Positions 10,317-21,336 are shown, counted from the first letter of the stretch. The stretch: 64,000 bases of DNA from Platerodrilus igneus (GCA_036346225.1 JARFIW010001111.1:868001-932000), one strand, 5' to 3'. A program made the numbers and translations. Notes: generated from the letters alone by a model not told the origin.

Positions 10317-11365
10317 TTTTTTAACCAGTTTTTGGGGTATGAATTATTCAGTAAGATAGATTCTAATTCTTTTAGATTTTTGTTGAGAAATTCAGGTTTA
10401 CAAATATCGAGGATACGGTGTTTTAGACAGTTAATAGTGTTAAGTTTATGATGAAATGTATGGCTGGAAAAATAATTAATGTACCTACTAGAATCTGTAG
10501 GTTTTTTATAAATATCAAACTTCAAGTTGTTGGTGGATGATCTGATGACTAATGTGTCTAGAAAAGGAATACATTTGTTAACTTCCTTTTCACAAGTAAA
10601 AACCAAATTCGGATTATAACTATTGAAAATGTATAATGTATACTCTATCAATTGCTCAGGAACGGAACACAAAATGTCATCCACGTATTTAACCATAAAA
10701 GGTATGTCAAACGGAAGTGAATCGAAAACATACTCCAACACCGAATCCATGACTAATTGAGCAATGATAGGAGATAAAGGTGAACCCATAGGGGTACCAA
10801 AAACCTGAATGTAAAACTTCGAATTGAAAGTAAAATACGTGTTATTACATATTAATTGAAAGGTAGATAAAAAAGAATCTAAATCAAAATTGCAATATGG
10901 TTGAATGCGATTCCATTTTTTTGTAATGATTTCTACCACTAAGCCGATAGGGATGTTGGTAAACAACGAACAGACATCTAATGAGATAAGAATATGGTCA
11001 TTGGGTAATTTATAGTGTCTATAGGTATCAACAAACGAAAAAGAGTCCTTGATATTCCAGCCTCCCAAAGGAAAAACATTTTTTTAAATTTTTGATAGAA
11101 AGGAAGCTATATTATAAGTCGGAGTATCGATACATGAGATGATGGGTCGCAATGGTAGATTAGGTTTATGGATTTTAGGCAACCCATAAAATTTTCTTGG
11201 AATACAATTATTTTTTCTTAACAATGTCTGGTCCTCTTTAGTAATCATGGAGTGATTACATAAAAATTTTATGTGTTCATTGACCCGCTTTTGTATGGAG
11301 AAAGTTGGGTCTTTCGTCAATTTTTTATAAGTATGTAAATCATCCAGTAAATTATTAGTAAGTAG
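10317..11365 (-). pseudogene. Penelope-type reverse transcriptase (truncated, one frameshift)
   Basis: The minus strand carries the RT palm and fingers of a Penelope-like element. From the start come FYGLPKIHKPNLPLRPIIS and TPTYNIASFLSKI (about 11084-11225). After a frame break at a T/A run near 11075-11090 come SLDVCSLFTNIP, GTPMGSPLSPIIAQLVMD and the catalytic VKYVDDILC at about 10670-10700, so both Asp residues are present. The later YKKPTDSSRYINYFSSHTFH is also typical of this family. These motifs distinguish it from LINE and LTR reverse transcriptases. The 5' end is cut at about 11365, upstream of LTKDPTFS. Confidence 0.88.
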
Positions 11366-11368
11366 TAA

Positions 11369-11799
11369 TTAGTAGTACCTCCGGGTGGAGCATTGGGGAC
11401 GTGGCCGGAAGTATAGCGGCCCCTTATTCAAATTATAATGTTGTACTAATTCATACACACATCCAAACTTTTTCTTGAAAACAATAGCTATCCCTCTTGA
11501 CATTTGCAGGTCCTGAGCTACGCAATGTGCAAGGGAATACTCTTCTGGTGCTCTAAACAGATCTTGCTGTCTTTCAACAACAACGCCAAATCTCGCCTTA
11601 GCGGAACCACCATACGCCGCCATGAAACTCTCAAAATCTACATTTGACTCACGATTAGTTACTCTTCGCACACCATTCTCATTACTCAAGTCCCCTTGGT
11701 TGTTGCCAGCATAAGATGTTAAACGATCAAAGTGTACCACTTTCGGTTTACCACGAGGAGATCTTCTGATCCGGTACACTACATCATTAATTCTTGTTA
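11369..11799 (-). pseudogene. Gypsy pol C-terminal tail
   Basis: The frame begins VLTRINDVVYRIRRSPRGKP and KVVHFDRLTSYAG, the usual end of the integrase region in insect Gypsy elements, where the tail after the core binds DNA or host factors. It is in a different frame from the integrase core piece that ends at 11797, so one indel lies between. It then runs about 90 residues of poorly conserved sequence, stopping at 11369 next to the Penelope-like element. Confidence 0.6.
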
Positions 11800-12772
11800 A
11801 TACTTCGTACGGGCCTTCCCATTGTCTTTGTAATTTTGGCGACAGCCACGCTGTCTTTGTGGATTATACAACCACACTAAATCTTCAGGTTGATAACCAT
11901 CTTCTTGAGCTCTCGTGTCATATTGAGATTTCATTCGATCGCTTGCTGCCTGGATATTCTTTCGGACGTTTTCGTGAATGCTATTTGATCTTTCACGAAG
12001 CTTACTAATGTAATCTTCACTTGCGATCTCTTCTCCAGGTTTAAATCCAGACTGAAGATCACACGGTAGCCGCAATTCACGTCTTAACATCACGCAAGCG
12101 GGAGAGTATCCTGTGCTGTCGTGTACCGAAGATCGGTACGCCAGTAGGAACAAATGTAAATATTGATCCCAGTTTCGTTGATGTTCAGAGACAATTTTGG
12201 CTAGGTACTTTTCTAACATCCTGTTCATTCTATCTACCATTCCATCCGATTAAGGATGAAGTGGCGTGGTTCTAGTCTTCCTGATTCCAAGATGCTTGCA
12301 GACGTTTTGAAACAACGCTGATTCGAAATTCCTACCTTGATCGAAGTGTAATTCCAACGGAACTCCAAGGCGACAAAACAACTCCCTCACTAGTACATCT
12401 GCAAACGTCTCGGCTTCTTGGTTACGTATAGCATACGCCTTCGGTCATTTGGTAAAATAATACATTGCAACCAAGATGTATTTATTTTTTTTCTCTGATT
12501 CGGGAAACGAACCAACTATATCAATGGCCACCGTCTCGAAAGGATTACCCACGTTACCCTGCCTATTGGGGCTTTCCGTTTCGTGACCGAGCCATTTGCA
12601 GAGGCACACAACTCACATTTCCGGCACCACTCTTTACATCTTCTTTGCAGTTTAACCAATAGAATCTTTCTCTCACTCTTTCGAGAGTTCTTTTCACGCC
12701 AAAGTGCCCTCCGGAAATACCATCGTGCAAGTGCTGCAACATTTCCGGCACTCTGCTTCTCGGCACTATCAC
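11797..12772 (-). pseudogene. Gypsy integrase, disrupted
   Basis: Integrase inserts the cDNA into the host chromosome. The His/Cys zinc-binding start is seen at 12640-12740 (LHDGISGGHFGVKRTLERV, then FYWLNCKEDVK). A frame shift follows, after which TVAIDIVGSFPES holds the first catalytic Asp at about 12505-12540. YYFTK is followed by TGA at 12445-12447 where the family has a Trp. LHFDQGRNFES holds the second Asp. A TAA replaces a codon at 12250-12252. The catalytic Glu is changed to Asp in GMVDRMNRMLEKYL (about 12215-12242). The remaining AYRSSVHDSTGYSPA motif is normal. The copy is dead as an integrase. Confidence 0.85.
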
Positions 12773-13742
12773 TTAGAGTCTCTTAGTGCCATTTTCACAT
12801 TCTAGGCGTCGTTTCAAGATTCCATTTTTAATCACCAAGGAGTCCCACTGTGCCCAGTAGGCCTTCAGGCTCCTACTTGATAAATTAATTTCTTCCCAAG
12901 CTGGTCGTTGTCCTCTACTTTTCCACTCAATAATACGTCCCAATTCGGCGTCATTTTCCTGGTCTTCTCGTATTCTTTCGGGTTGCCAAGTATCATCGGT
13001 TATCGTCATTCTATGGATGACACTTATTTTCTCTTCCATTTTGGGGCAATGATTGCAGTCTACCGGACAAGGTCTCCTTGATAGAGCGTCTGCATTCCGA
13101 TGGCTAGCTCCTACCCGATGTTCTGTGTCAAAGTCATATTCCTGCAGCCGCTCTATCCACCTTGCAACTTGCTTTTCAGGATTTCGAAACTGCAGTAACC
13201 ATTTTAGTGCAGCATGGTCTGTTCTCAACAGGAATTTACGGCCGTATAAGTATTTATAAAAGTTCTCTACGGATTTGACGACGGTCACTAGTTCCTTTAT
13301 GGCCGCGTCAAGACCTTGCTGAAATACCCAATAACTTTTTCTTGTCTGTCCTGCACTTGAGAAAGCTTCCTATAGCTGTGTTACTGGCATCGGTATCCAA
13401 CACAAATTTTCCCTCCATCCGTGGATAACTCAAAATTGGTGCTGTAACTAGTAGCCGTTTTAGTTGTTCAAATGCACTGTGGCAGTTGTCATTCCAATCA
13501 TATTCTTGTCCATCTTCGGTTAATTTTGTTAACGGTTTGGCAATGTTCGCAAACCCAAGTATAAAACGTCGGTAATATGTGCACAATCCTAGAAAACTGC
13601 GTAGTTGGTGTATATCTGCTGGTGTAGGCCACTCTTGTACTGTTTTTATCTTGTCAGGGTCAGCTCTTATTCCGGTCTCCGAAACGACATGTCCTAGGTA
13701 TTTCATCTCTTTTCCAAATAGGTGACACTTCTTGGGGCTCAA
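12773..13742 (-). pseudogene. Gypsy RT thumb/connection and RNase H, frameshifted
   Basis: The first frame (13308-13742) covers the end of the polymerase: KKCHLFGKEMKYLGHVVS, LRSFLGLCTYYRRF and the RNase H start FVLDTDASNTAIG with its catalytic Asp. The frame breaks at about 13300. RNase H then continues at 12773-13288 with KYLYGRKFLLRTDHAALKWL, IERLQEYDFDTEHRVG and HRNADALSRRPC, the D-H-N-ADALSR signature. RNase H removes the RNA strand of the RNA-DNA hybrid. Order and spacing match a Gypsy pol. The break inside RNase H, together with upstream defects, makes this copy inactive. Confidence 0.87.
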
Positions 13743-14452
13743 TGTAAGGTTTGCCCGTGTAATCTTTGGAATATCTTCTCTAGGTTCTTAAGATGTTCTT
13801 CAAAAGACCGACCTAACACTATCACGTCGTTTAGGTACACCAGACATATTTTCCGAGACAGTCCACGCAGTATCGACTCCATCAATCGTTCAAAAGTAGC
13901 AGGGGCATTGCATAATCCAAATGTCATGACCTTTCACTGCCATAATCCAGTTCCAATTGTAAACGCAGTTTTCTCTTTATCGTTTGGCTCCAAGCCTACC
14001 TGCCAGTATCCGCTTTTCAAGTCCAAGGTCGAAAACCATTTAGATCCGGATAGAGTATCCAAGGTGTCATCAATTCTGGGCAAAGGATAGCTGTCTTTCT
14101 TTGTCACAATGTTAAACCGCCGGTAGTCTACCCAAAACCTTGTCGACCCGTCCTTTTTCTTGACAAGCACTACCGGGGATGCCCATGGACTATTCGAAGG
14201 TTCAATCATTCCCTGTTCTTCCATATCGGTAATAATTTGCTCGGCTTTTTTACGTTTTGCCAAAGGAAGCCGCCTGGGGTGTTGTCTTATAGGTTGCGCA
14301 TCTCCAGTATTGATCTTATGTTGCACAACATTCGTCCTTCCTTTCTCACTATCATCCAGTGCAAACACGCCTCGATATCGTCCGACCAGTTCTTTTACCT
14401 TGCCCAGTTGGTCGCCGTTTTATTCTTGACACGAAGGTATCAACATATCTAG
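13739..14452 (-). pseudogene. Gypsy reverse transcriptase, catalytic motif changed
   Basis: The 13934-14368 frame holds the fingers and palm: PWASPVVLVKKKDGSTRFWV, VDYRRFNIVTKKDSYPLPRI and FSTLDLKSGYWQVGLEPND. A TGA at about 13931-13936 follows GTGLWQ. The next frame continues VMTFGLCNAPATFERLM and then CLVYLNDVIVLG at 13821-13845. In active elements this box is Y-x-DD; here the first Asp is Asn (AAC at 13829-13831), which should abolish polymerisation. Another stop ends this piece at 13739. The protein would copy element RNA into DNA. The assignment is firm even though the copy is defective. Confidence 0.88.
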
Positions 14453-14541
14453 CAATTTCTGTGAGCAACCGTTGGCTGGTTTATTTTTCGTGTCGTCCAC
14501 ACAACGTTTAATATGTCATACTGGAATGCAACTTCCCACAA

Positions 14542-15250
14542 TCATGTCTTTCTCAGGTTCACCGTATGCGGATTAATGTTCAGCACCCTTACTGGTATCA
14601 CATTTCGAAATTTTACCAGCGTTTTTCCAATCAGTAATCCCTCCTGACCCATTCCCGATTGAGTTGCTTCCATCAAGCATATTTGTCCTTCCCGGAGCGT
14701 ATCATTCCGCCGTCCCATTACTATCATTTCCGCCTTCTCGGGTATTTTCATCTCACAAATCATTCAAACTTGCATCGTCTGGTTACTCGTCCCTTGGAAA
14801 GGAATCTCATCGTCATCTATCCGTAGCACATCTTGTTTCATGTTCACATGAAACCAATATTCTCTCATAAGATCCATTCCCAAGATCCCTTTTTCTGTGA
14901 TTCCAGCTACCAACACCCGATGATTAATTAGTTTGTCTCCAATTCCCAACGTTACGGCAGTTTCTCCGTGTGTACAAATTTTCTCACCATTTGCCGTTCG
15001 AAGACATACCGATACAGGTAGCACTTTTCCACGACCAACCAAATCTGGTCTCTCAATAATTTTTGTCGCTTCTGTATCCACGAGTAATCGGACAACCCTA
15101 TCATTAATTCTACCAATAATATAGATGCTGTCCAGACTTCCCATCGACGATGCAGCACGGATGATAATCTCCGAGGCACTACGTTGTGCTGTCGACGTTC
15201 GCCCCCTTACATTGACCTGCTTTAGCTCAACCGGTTGTTTCTTTGGCTGA
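14542..15250 (-). pseudogene. Gypsy aspartic protease, active site changed
   Basis: The frame 14764-15144 starts in SMGSLDSIYIIGRINDRVVR and reaches the active-site loop RLLVDTEATKII at 15050-15085. Retropepsins need D-T/S-G; here the Gly codon is GAA (15070-15072), giving DTE. The C-terminal motif GILGMDLMREYWF (about 14855-14895) is intact. The frame ends at 14764 and a short frame (14542-14763) continues the linker toward RT. The protease would cut the gag-pol polyprotein; the Gly-to-Glu change at the active site should prevent that. Confidence 0.82.
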
Positions 15251-15966
15251 GTACAGCGTCTCTGTATATGACCAACTTCACCGTAGCCCTAGCATCGCAG
15301 ACGCCATCTTTGCGGTCGTCGTCTTTCTAGCCTTTCTACCTTTTGGTTTTCGAACACACGGTTGATTATTTCATCTATGCTGTTCTGCGATTGATCAAGT
15401 TTCTCTAAGGCAGACCGAACTTTGTGACTCACGCTGTTTGATGTCTGTTTAGCTGCTTCAAATTCAAGCGCATGAGCCAGTGCGTCATCTAACATTTTTG
15501 GCCATGCTAATTTTAGCGCTTGCGGTATTTTGCTGTCTTTAATGCCATCCACAAATGCTTGAACAGCCAGTTGTTCGAGGAAACTATCTTTTGCCGTTGG
15601 ATATGCCAATCTAACTAATCTGGCAATGTCAGCTTCGAATTCTTGCAGGCTTTCATTTGTCTTTTGCGAGCGGTTTTTAACTTGTGCATAGTAAACCTGT
15701 TGAAGATGAGTGTCTCCATATCTCATCTTAAGCTTCGATGTTAAGAGGCCGTAATCATTCTGCTGGTGATCGGGAATCGTTTGTAAGATGTTAAGGGCTT
15801 CCTCCCGTAGGGCCACTATTAGAGAGATAGCCTTCTCTTTGTTGCTCCAACCGTTGGCTATTGCAGCAGCTTCAAATTGCTTCAAATATGTGGGCCAAGG
15901 TGTTTTACCATTGAATGTGGGTGGTTTCACTTTAAATTTTGACGGTATTGACTCGCTTTCTACCAT
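15251..15966 (-). pseudogene. Gypsy gag capsid region with broken zinc knuckle
   Basis: The open part (15289-15966, 225 residues) begins around IPSKFKVKPPTFNGKTPWPT, the standard insect Gypsy capsid motif, followed by FEAAAIANGWSNKEKAISL, EALNILQTIP and LKMRYGDTHLQQVYYAQVKN. It ends in a basic RRRPQRWRLRC leading into a zinc knuckle. The knuckle would read C-x2-C-x4-H-x4-C, but the third residue is a TAG stop (15289-15291) and the second Cys is Tyr (TAC, 15283-15285); GEVGHIQRRC follows intact. Gag forms the particle and binds RNA. Just downstream the basic linker leads into the protease. Confidence 0.83.
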
Positions 15967-16119
15967 GCTACTTATTTCTGGGATGTTCTGATTTACAACT
16001 TGGTTTTCTATTCAAGTGGCCGCGTTGTTAGTGAAATCATTTGTTCTTGCAGCCTCATCATATCTTCTTCCATTTTTACCAATTTACTGTCCAACTTTTG
16101 CTCAACTGTTTTTACCTGT

Positions 16120-16449
16120 TCAGTAACATCTTCTTTCAATGCAATGGAGCTTTCCATTTAATCTTTGTTCTAGCGTGACTGTATTTTTCTTCAATTTTTC
16201 TTCAATTTTCGCAGCATTTTCACTAAGTGCCACTTCGATACCGTATTTAAACTCTTTAAGGGTTGATTCCAGTTCGACTGACCTCACTAAGTTTTCACCG
16301 AGTGTCACCTCCAGTTTAGCTGACCTCTCCTCCATTTTCTCAGTATTTTCAGTAAACCTTTCTTCCATACCGGATTTAAAATCCTTAAGGAAATTCGTTA
16401 AAGTTTCTGCGTCCATCTTACTTTGGCTTCTTGTTACAGGCATATACAA
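16120..16449 (-). pseudogene. Gypsy gag N-terminal coiled coil
   Basis: The frame starts MYMPVTRSQSKMDAETLTNF and holds three copies of a segment like FKSGMEERFTENTEKMEER / FKYGIEVALSENAAKIEEK, giving a heptad-type coiled coil over residues 20-100. MPVTRSQ near the N-terminus is typical of this Gypsy gag type. The frame stops at 16120 after a shift. About 150 bases of related but frame-broken sequence (15967-16119) join it to the capsid region. It is the 5'-most coding part of the element. Confidence 0.75.
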
Positions 16450-18464
16450 ACTACTTAAATATCTTTAGACTTGTTTTTTTTTCTTTTAAATTAATCACTA
16501 TATACCGGTTTTATTACCCATAAGACTCGAGTGGCTGAGCACGTGCAGAATAACGAAATATCGCGTTTATTTATTTCTGAGTAAATGAGTAGATAACCAA
16601 CCCATTAGCGCATTTTAATGAAGGGAGCAGTTTTAATCTTTTAAAGAATCTATGAGAAGTGGTTTTAACGACCAGCAAATGTTTACTTCTTTCAACGAAT
16701 CCGGCAACGTTGTTTTAACGATATGCAAACATTTCCGAGAATTTTAGAAACTGTTTAACATATATTCCACATATTTCTATACTTTTAGAGGTTGTAAATA
16801 TTCTTTTTAATTGGAATAAAGCATGATATTTAAAAATAATAGTAACTATAAACATGTTTACATTGGGTCGCATCTATTTATTATCTGTCAAAGGGAAACG
16901 TAATCGTAATCGCATTTTATGAATAATACGTTCTATACATTGCTTTGATAGCTGGAATTTTCTAAAGAAGCCATACTCATCCCATCTTTCTAAATTTGAT
17001 TATACACATTCGCCTAGGACGATTAACTTTTTATACATAATGAACAACATCTTCATCACCATCACTGAACGATTTATTTTTAAAATACATTTTTCACAGA
17101 AAATAAATTTATAGGTTATGTGAATGAACTGAGTTTAAATCGCCACAAATGCGAAATCAGCTGTGAACTTAGTTCAGACCTGAACTGTAATTGAAAACTG
17201 AAAACATTGTATAGAACCTAGTTAAAACTCCGATCTTAGTTTAAACTGGTATTGAAAATCAGGCCTTAGAAACTCGGAGAAGCATATCTTTTGCTTTCCC
17301 TATACCTTTAATAAGGAATCCCTAGAGCTACATAAATTACAAACATGGATTGCAACTTCGATATTAGTGAAAAAAATTTCAAGATATCAGAGAAGCTTAA
17401 TTACATGTGATAATAAATTACATTAATATGGGGGTTTGTTATTGGTCAATTGTGGTAGTATTACATAATAGTAATGGATTCAAATATCTGGGGTTAATCT
17501 TTTTATAATTTTAAAAACGGAAAAAAGCTTGGTAGAAAAATAGTAATTATGTGGCCAAATTATGATCGAATAATTATAATTATTTTATATTAAATTTGGG
17601 TTCTTTCTTCATATTTGTAACAAATCGATAATGATTCTATATATGGAATAACCATTTTCTAAGTCATTTTTTAGGGCTTCAATTAAAGTGTTTTTATCAG
17701 TTTGTTAGAACTTTACAAGTAAAATGGTTATAACCAGTGTGATTAGAAAATTGCGCTGATTTGATTGCATCAACATCCAAACAAACACTATTAATTATAA
17801 GAATATATTTTTTGAATTAAACTCAATAACTAAAATTCAAAATTACCGCCATAATTAAGATGGTAGTCCTTCATACAGTATGTGCATGCTAGTGGAATAG
17901 TAATCCATAATCTAGATGAAACAAATAATTAATTTTTGGTAAGTCAACGGAGGTTTGTTTTGTGCTTATATTTCCAACATATTCGTAAACTGTATGACGT
18001 GGAATAGAAAGAATACCCAAACTTTTGTGTATTTTTGAAGTTGAACTGATGCGAATTGGAAAGACGTCAAACGCGGCCGGCCTTTTAAGTTGTTAATGAT
18101 ATAGTTAGTGTATTGCATGTTTTATGTGGAAGAGCCAGTATTTATTTGATGTTATTTGTTACATTTAACATAATCTGAAACATCATTAAAACGAAAAAGA
18201 TCCACCTCCAAAGTTATAAAATTTCCCTAAACATTAAATTAGACGCCATTGTTGGTATTCCTGTTTCATTACATACTTTATTCAGTGTATATTTTATTTT
18301 AAATTAAATTCGTTAATTAAATAAATTTTTAATATAGTTCTTAACAGAAGTGAAGCCTTAATTCCGCGTACGGATTGTTAATTACGTTCAGGGGCAGAGT
18401 GTTGTGATGCTTAAGGCCAAATTGGTATAAACATTTGACAGCTATCAGTTTCGAATTGTCAATC
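16450..18464. other. AT-rich intergenic region upstream of BubR1-like gene
   Basis: Two kilobases with no supported coding frame. The final part must include the promoter and 5' untranslated region of the gene starting at 18465, but no convincing TATA box or initiator can be singled out. No repeat of note was seen. Confidence 0.5.
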
Positions 18465-19106
18465 ATGGAGTTGGATATTAGTAAAGAAAATATTCAATCC
18501 CTTGCGAGTGGACAAAATGCGCCATTGGAGGTTGATTTACAAGCTTCTACTAATGAAGACTTTCAGCTTCAAAAAAAGTATTTAAACTTTTTTCCATAAC
18601 TTATAATTATTAAAATATTTTAGGAATTTTGAAGCTGCAATTAGTAATTATACAGGTGATGATCCTTTAGAAAATTGGTACAATTTTATTTCATTGGTGG
18701 CACAAAGTCATCCTACGCATACCTATGAAGGTAATCTACTGCCATTATTAGAAAACTGTTTAACCAAATTTAAAAACGACGAACGCTACGTTAATGATTT
18801 TCGGTTTTGTAAGCTTTGGATTAAATATGTAAGTGTTTGATATTCTGATGTAGTAATACTTTTACCCAATTAATATTTCAGAACGATCTGCAGCCAAAAC
18901 CTTTAGAGCTTTTTCGTATGATGCGTGCTGAAAATTTATGCCAAGGGTGTACCGATTTCTATAAAGCTTGGGCTCACTATCATGAAGCTGAAGGTGATTA
19001 TAAAAGTGCAGATTTTGTTTTTCAACGGGGAAAAGTTGCGGTTGCACAACCATATGAAGATCTAGTTGCTGCCCATGCAAATATGGTACATGCTGCTGCT
19101 CAATCG
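18465..19106 (+). CDS. BubR1: BUBR1/Mad3-like spindle checkpoint protein, exons 1-3 (N-terminal part)
   Basis: Three exons join cleanly: 18465-18577, 18624-18828 and 18882-19106, with GT/AG introns of 46 and 53 bases and an exon-3 donor GTAAGA at 19107. They encode 181 residues. Residues 6-14 are SKENIQSLA, the first KEN box that Mad3/BubR1 proteins use to bind and inhibit Cdc20-APC/C; Bub1 paralogues lack a KEN at this place. Residues 40-180 form the Mad3/BUB1 homology TPR domain: ENWYNFISLVAQSHPT, RYVNDFRFCKLWIKYND, PLELFRMMRAENLC, FYKAWAHYHEAEGDY, ADFVFQRGKVAVAQP. The start is chosen because it places KEN as in known BubR1 proteins. Later exons (second KEN, GLEBS motif, any kinase-like domain) are not found; a 24-kb satellite array starts 2.4 kb downstream. 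Confidence 0.85.
18578..18623 (+). other. Intron 1 of BubR1-like gene
   Basis: GTATTT donor after a run of seven A, and a TTTTAG acceptor. The 46-base length is typical of a minimal insect intron. It splits a Lys codon after its second base. Confidence 0.8.
18829..18881 (+). other. Intron 2 of BubR1-like gene
   Basis: Strong GTAAGT donor and TATTTCAG acceptor, 53 bases, phase 0, between Tyr and Asn of the KLWIKYND motif. Confidence 0.85.
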
Positions 19107-20515
19107 GTAAGAACAATTTTTTAATTAAGATCAGGTCAGAAACTAAGCTTTTTGTTTAACGTATGCTATCATTACAACAGTAAAATTTCAAATCCTGTTC
19201 AGAAAAGACGAAAAAACCAATATTTATTTATTTATTCGAAAAAGAAATGTTTAAGTTATTGCTCAGAAGAGCATCATTCAAAATCGCTGTTGAAGTATGC
19301 AACAAGTGCAGAGGAATATCATGTCATAAGTGCAAAAGTTATTTCAACATGGTAGTTGTACACACTGGCATCTTTACTGCTATTAATTTAATCTATATCT
19401 ATCATGACATCTAGGAATGGTTCCGTTTACATTTATTGCTGGTGTATTCAAAATTAAAATAATTCCAATTTTTACTTGTTGCGGTACATCTGTAGCTGAA
19501 TATAGAACTTTATTTTATGCGTATTTATTAGTTATCTAAAACTACAGTAACATAACCTCAACTTGTTGAGGCACATTGTTGTTTGAATATGAGCTGGTTC
19601 TGTGTGTATTTATTGTTGGTGGATTAAAAATGATCTAACCTAACCCACACCCATAGCTTCACCTTTATACTTCTCTTAAACTGACATGACCAACCAGACA
19701 GAATCAATTCTTTTGCCTTGGATTATATTCAGTACGTATTTTCTACTATTCTGTATCGTTGATTAAAATTATATATTCTGCACCGTTTAAAAAAAACTGT
19801 GGCTAGCTTATTATTAAAAAATAAAACAAACCTAGAAATAGAAAAAGATCATTTGTACCATAAGAAAAACCTCATATGTTCCATCAAATTGCTTGAAATA
19901 ACCTCTAATTGAATTCAAATTTGGGTCACAGTGTACAATACGTCACCTCAGCTAGAGACTTCTACCTTGAGGCAAACATTTTTTAATAGGTCTAAAATAG
20001 CAAATCAACAGAAATAATTGTGAATTTTTATTCCTTTATGTATAAAAAAGGAGATTTTTTGTACTCAATTTTGAGGTTATGTAACCCGATTACCTGTTAT
20101 TTAAATTGTGCTTTAGTTGTGTTTAGTGCATTCATTGTAATATAATAAAAGGATGGAACACATTTGAATAGTCATTTCTGATAATCTACTTTGAATACAA
20201 CTAACATAAGGTTGGGATATGTTTTGACAAAAATTTTTGCTGGCTTTTTACTAGTGTGCTAGGAATATTAAGTTCTTTTTATTGTTTTGTTGTTATCACA
20301 ACTACACACCACTGAGTTACACCCTGAAAAAATACTTGCACATCCATAATTGTTATTCTTGTATTCTGACATCTCACAATGGAACAATAATATAAATATA
20401 CAATATGCTTTTGTCCTTCACAAAATAAAAATAGAATTTATTTCTTATAAAATGTAAAGTTATTTCTTATAATATTAATGGTACTCAATGTTTATGGTAA
20501 GTGTGGTAAGTGCAA

Positions 20516-20518
<3 letters not shown>
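19107..20518 (+). other. Presumed intron of BubR1-like gene or downstream sequence
   Basis: It starts with a GTAAGA donor after exon 3. I see no segment that continues the BubR1 protein with matching phase and splice sites. The sequence is AT-rich and free of recognisable genes. Confidence 0.5.

Positions 20519-20571
<53 letters not shown>
20519..20571. repeat. (TA)n microsatellite
   Basis: About 52 bases of TA repeats bordering the first foldback element. Confidence 0.9.
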
Positions 20572-20573
<2 letters not shown>

Positions 20574-20700
20574 TGAATAAGATGAAATAATAACTTAGAC
20601 TTTTATACAAAGCCCAAATGATCATTTCAATTACTAGCTCAATTTGAAATGATCATTTTGGCCTTGCATAAAAGTCTAAATTATTATTTCATCTTTTCAC
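20571..20700. repeat. Foldback element 1 (imperfect inverted repeat)
   Basis: Arms of about 49 bases at 20581-20629 and 20645-20693 are inverted copies with a few mismatches, around a core AATTACTAGCTCAATTTGAA. TA repeats lie on the left and, after about 50 bases, on the right. It shares core and layout with the element at 21337-21494. It encodes no protein and resembles a palindromic miniature element. Confidence 0.75.
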
Positions 20701-20749
20701 TATAATACGATAGTAATTATCAACTTACCTTGTGTAATTAACTACCTAA

Positions 20750-20752
<3 letters not shown>

Positions 20753-20798
<46 letters not shown>
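20753..20798. repeat. (TA)n microsatellite
   Basis: About 45 bases of TA repeats. Confidence 0.9.
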
Positions 20799-20799
<1 letters not shown>

Positions 20800-21046
20800 C
20801 GTCTATTCTGCTTTGTATAGTAATGATATTTTTAAACAACGTTAGGTATTTTCCTTCAAGTTTGTAATCAATGCCATTTTCGGAACGTGTCCTGTCACTC
20901 TTATAAAATTTGTCATTATCAACTTTGTCTTTACCTTTTAACGGCCAACGTGGCTTGACATTGCCCTTCAGGCAATTTTTAATTTTTGACCCACATTTAT
21001 TATGTAAATCGTGCAGTAATTTGTTTTCAATTTCCTTTAATATAAA
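20799..21046 (-). CDS. Open coding-like stretch of unknown origin
   Basis: The minus strand is open without a stop for about 82 codons, from a possible acceptor (TATATTAAAG) at about 21047 to the TA repeat at 20799. The translation is not low-complexity: it includes IENKLLHDLHNKCGSKIKN, GNVKPRWPLKGKDKVD and RTRSENGIDYKLEGKYL. No start codon is obvious. I do not recognise the family. It may be a fragment of a transposon protein or an exon of a minus-strand gene; random open sequence of this length is also possible. Confidence 0.25.
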
Positions 21047-21229
21047 TGATCAATGTAAGTAGTTAGCGACAGGTTATGTATTTCTTGCTAATTTCAATTT
21101 TTGTTTCCATTTCAGCCTTTGAAAAAGGTGCGAAAAGAATGTACAAACGTTAGGTGTTGATTAAATTTTTCAATCAGTTTCTGTTGTTTGATTTGGACTA
21201 TTTCCATGATAATATGTACATGTATATTA

Positions 21230-21231
<2 letters not shown>

Positions 21232-21288
<57 letters not shown>
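21232..21288. repeat. (TA)n microsatellite
   Basis: About 56 bases of TA repeats between the two foldback elements. Confidence 0.9.
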
Positions 21289-21294
<6 letters not shown>

Positions 21295-21336
21295 CAGAAG
21301 AATAATCCACATTTGGAATGCAAATGAATGCTTGAT

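Larger units (their letters stand above)
9307..11365 (-). mobile_element. Penelope-like retroelement, 5'-truncated
   Basis: The minus strand carries, in order, a Penelope-type reverse transcriptase and a GIY-YIG endonuclease, then about 470 bases of 3' untranslated sequence with a hammerhead-like motif. The RT reading frame is still open where the element begins at about 11365, so its 5' part is missing. Such truncation is usual for target-primed insertions. Two frame breaks make this copy non-functional as sequenced. It directly abuts the Gypsy tail at 11369, suggesting it inserted into or beside that element. Confidence 0.85.
11369..16449 (-). mobile_element. Decayed Ty3/Gypsy retrotransposon body, LTRs not found
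   Basis: The minus strand shows a nearly full internal region in the order gag, zinc knuckle, protease, reverse transcriptase, RNase H, integrase, C-terminal tail. Integrase downstream of RNase H defines Ty3/Gypsy order. The coding path is broken by at least five stops or frameshifts and by changes at active-site residues. I found no LTR at either end: to the right of 16449 the sequence is AT-rich with no clear TGT...ACA or primer site, and to the left the Penelope-like element begins four bases away. Confidence 0.88.
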
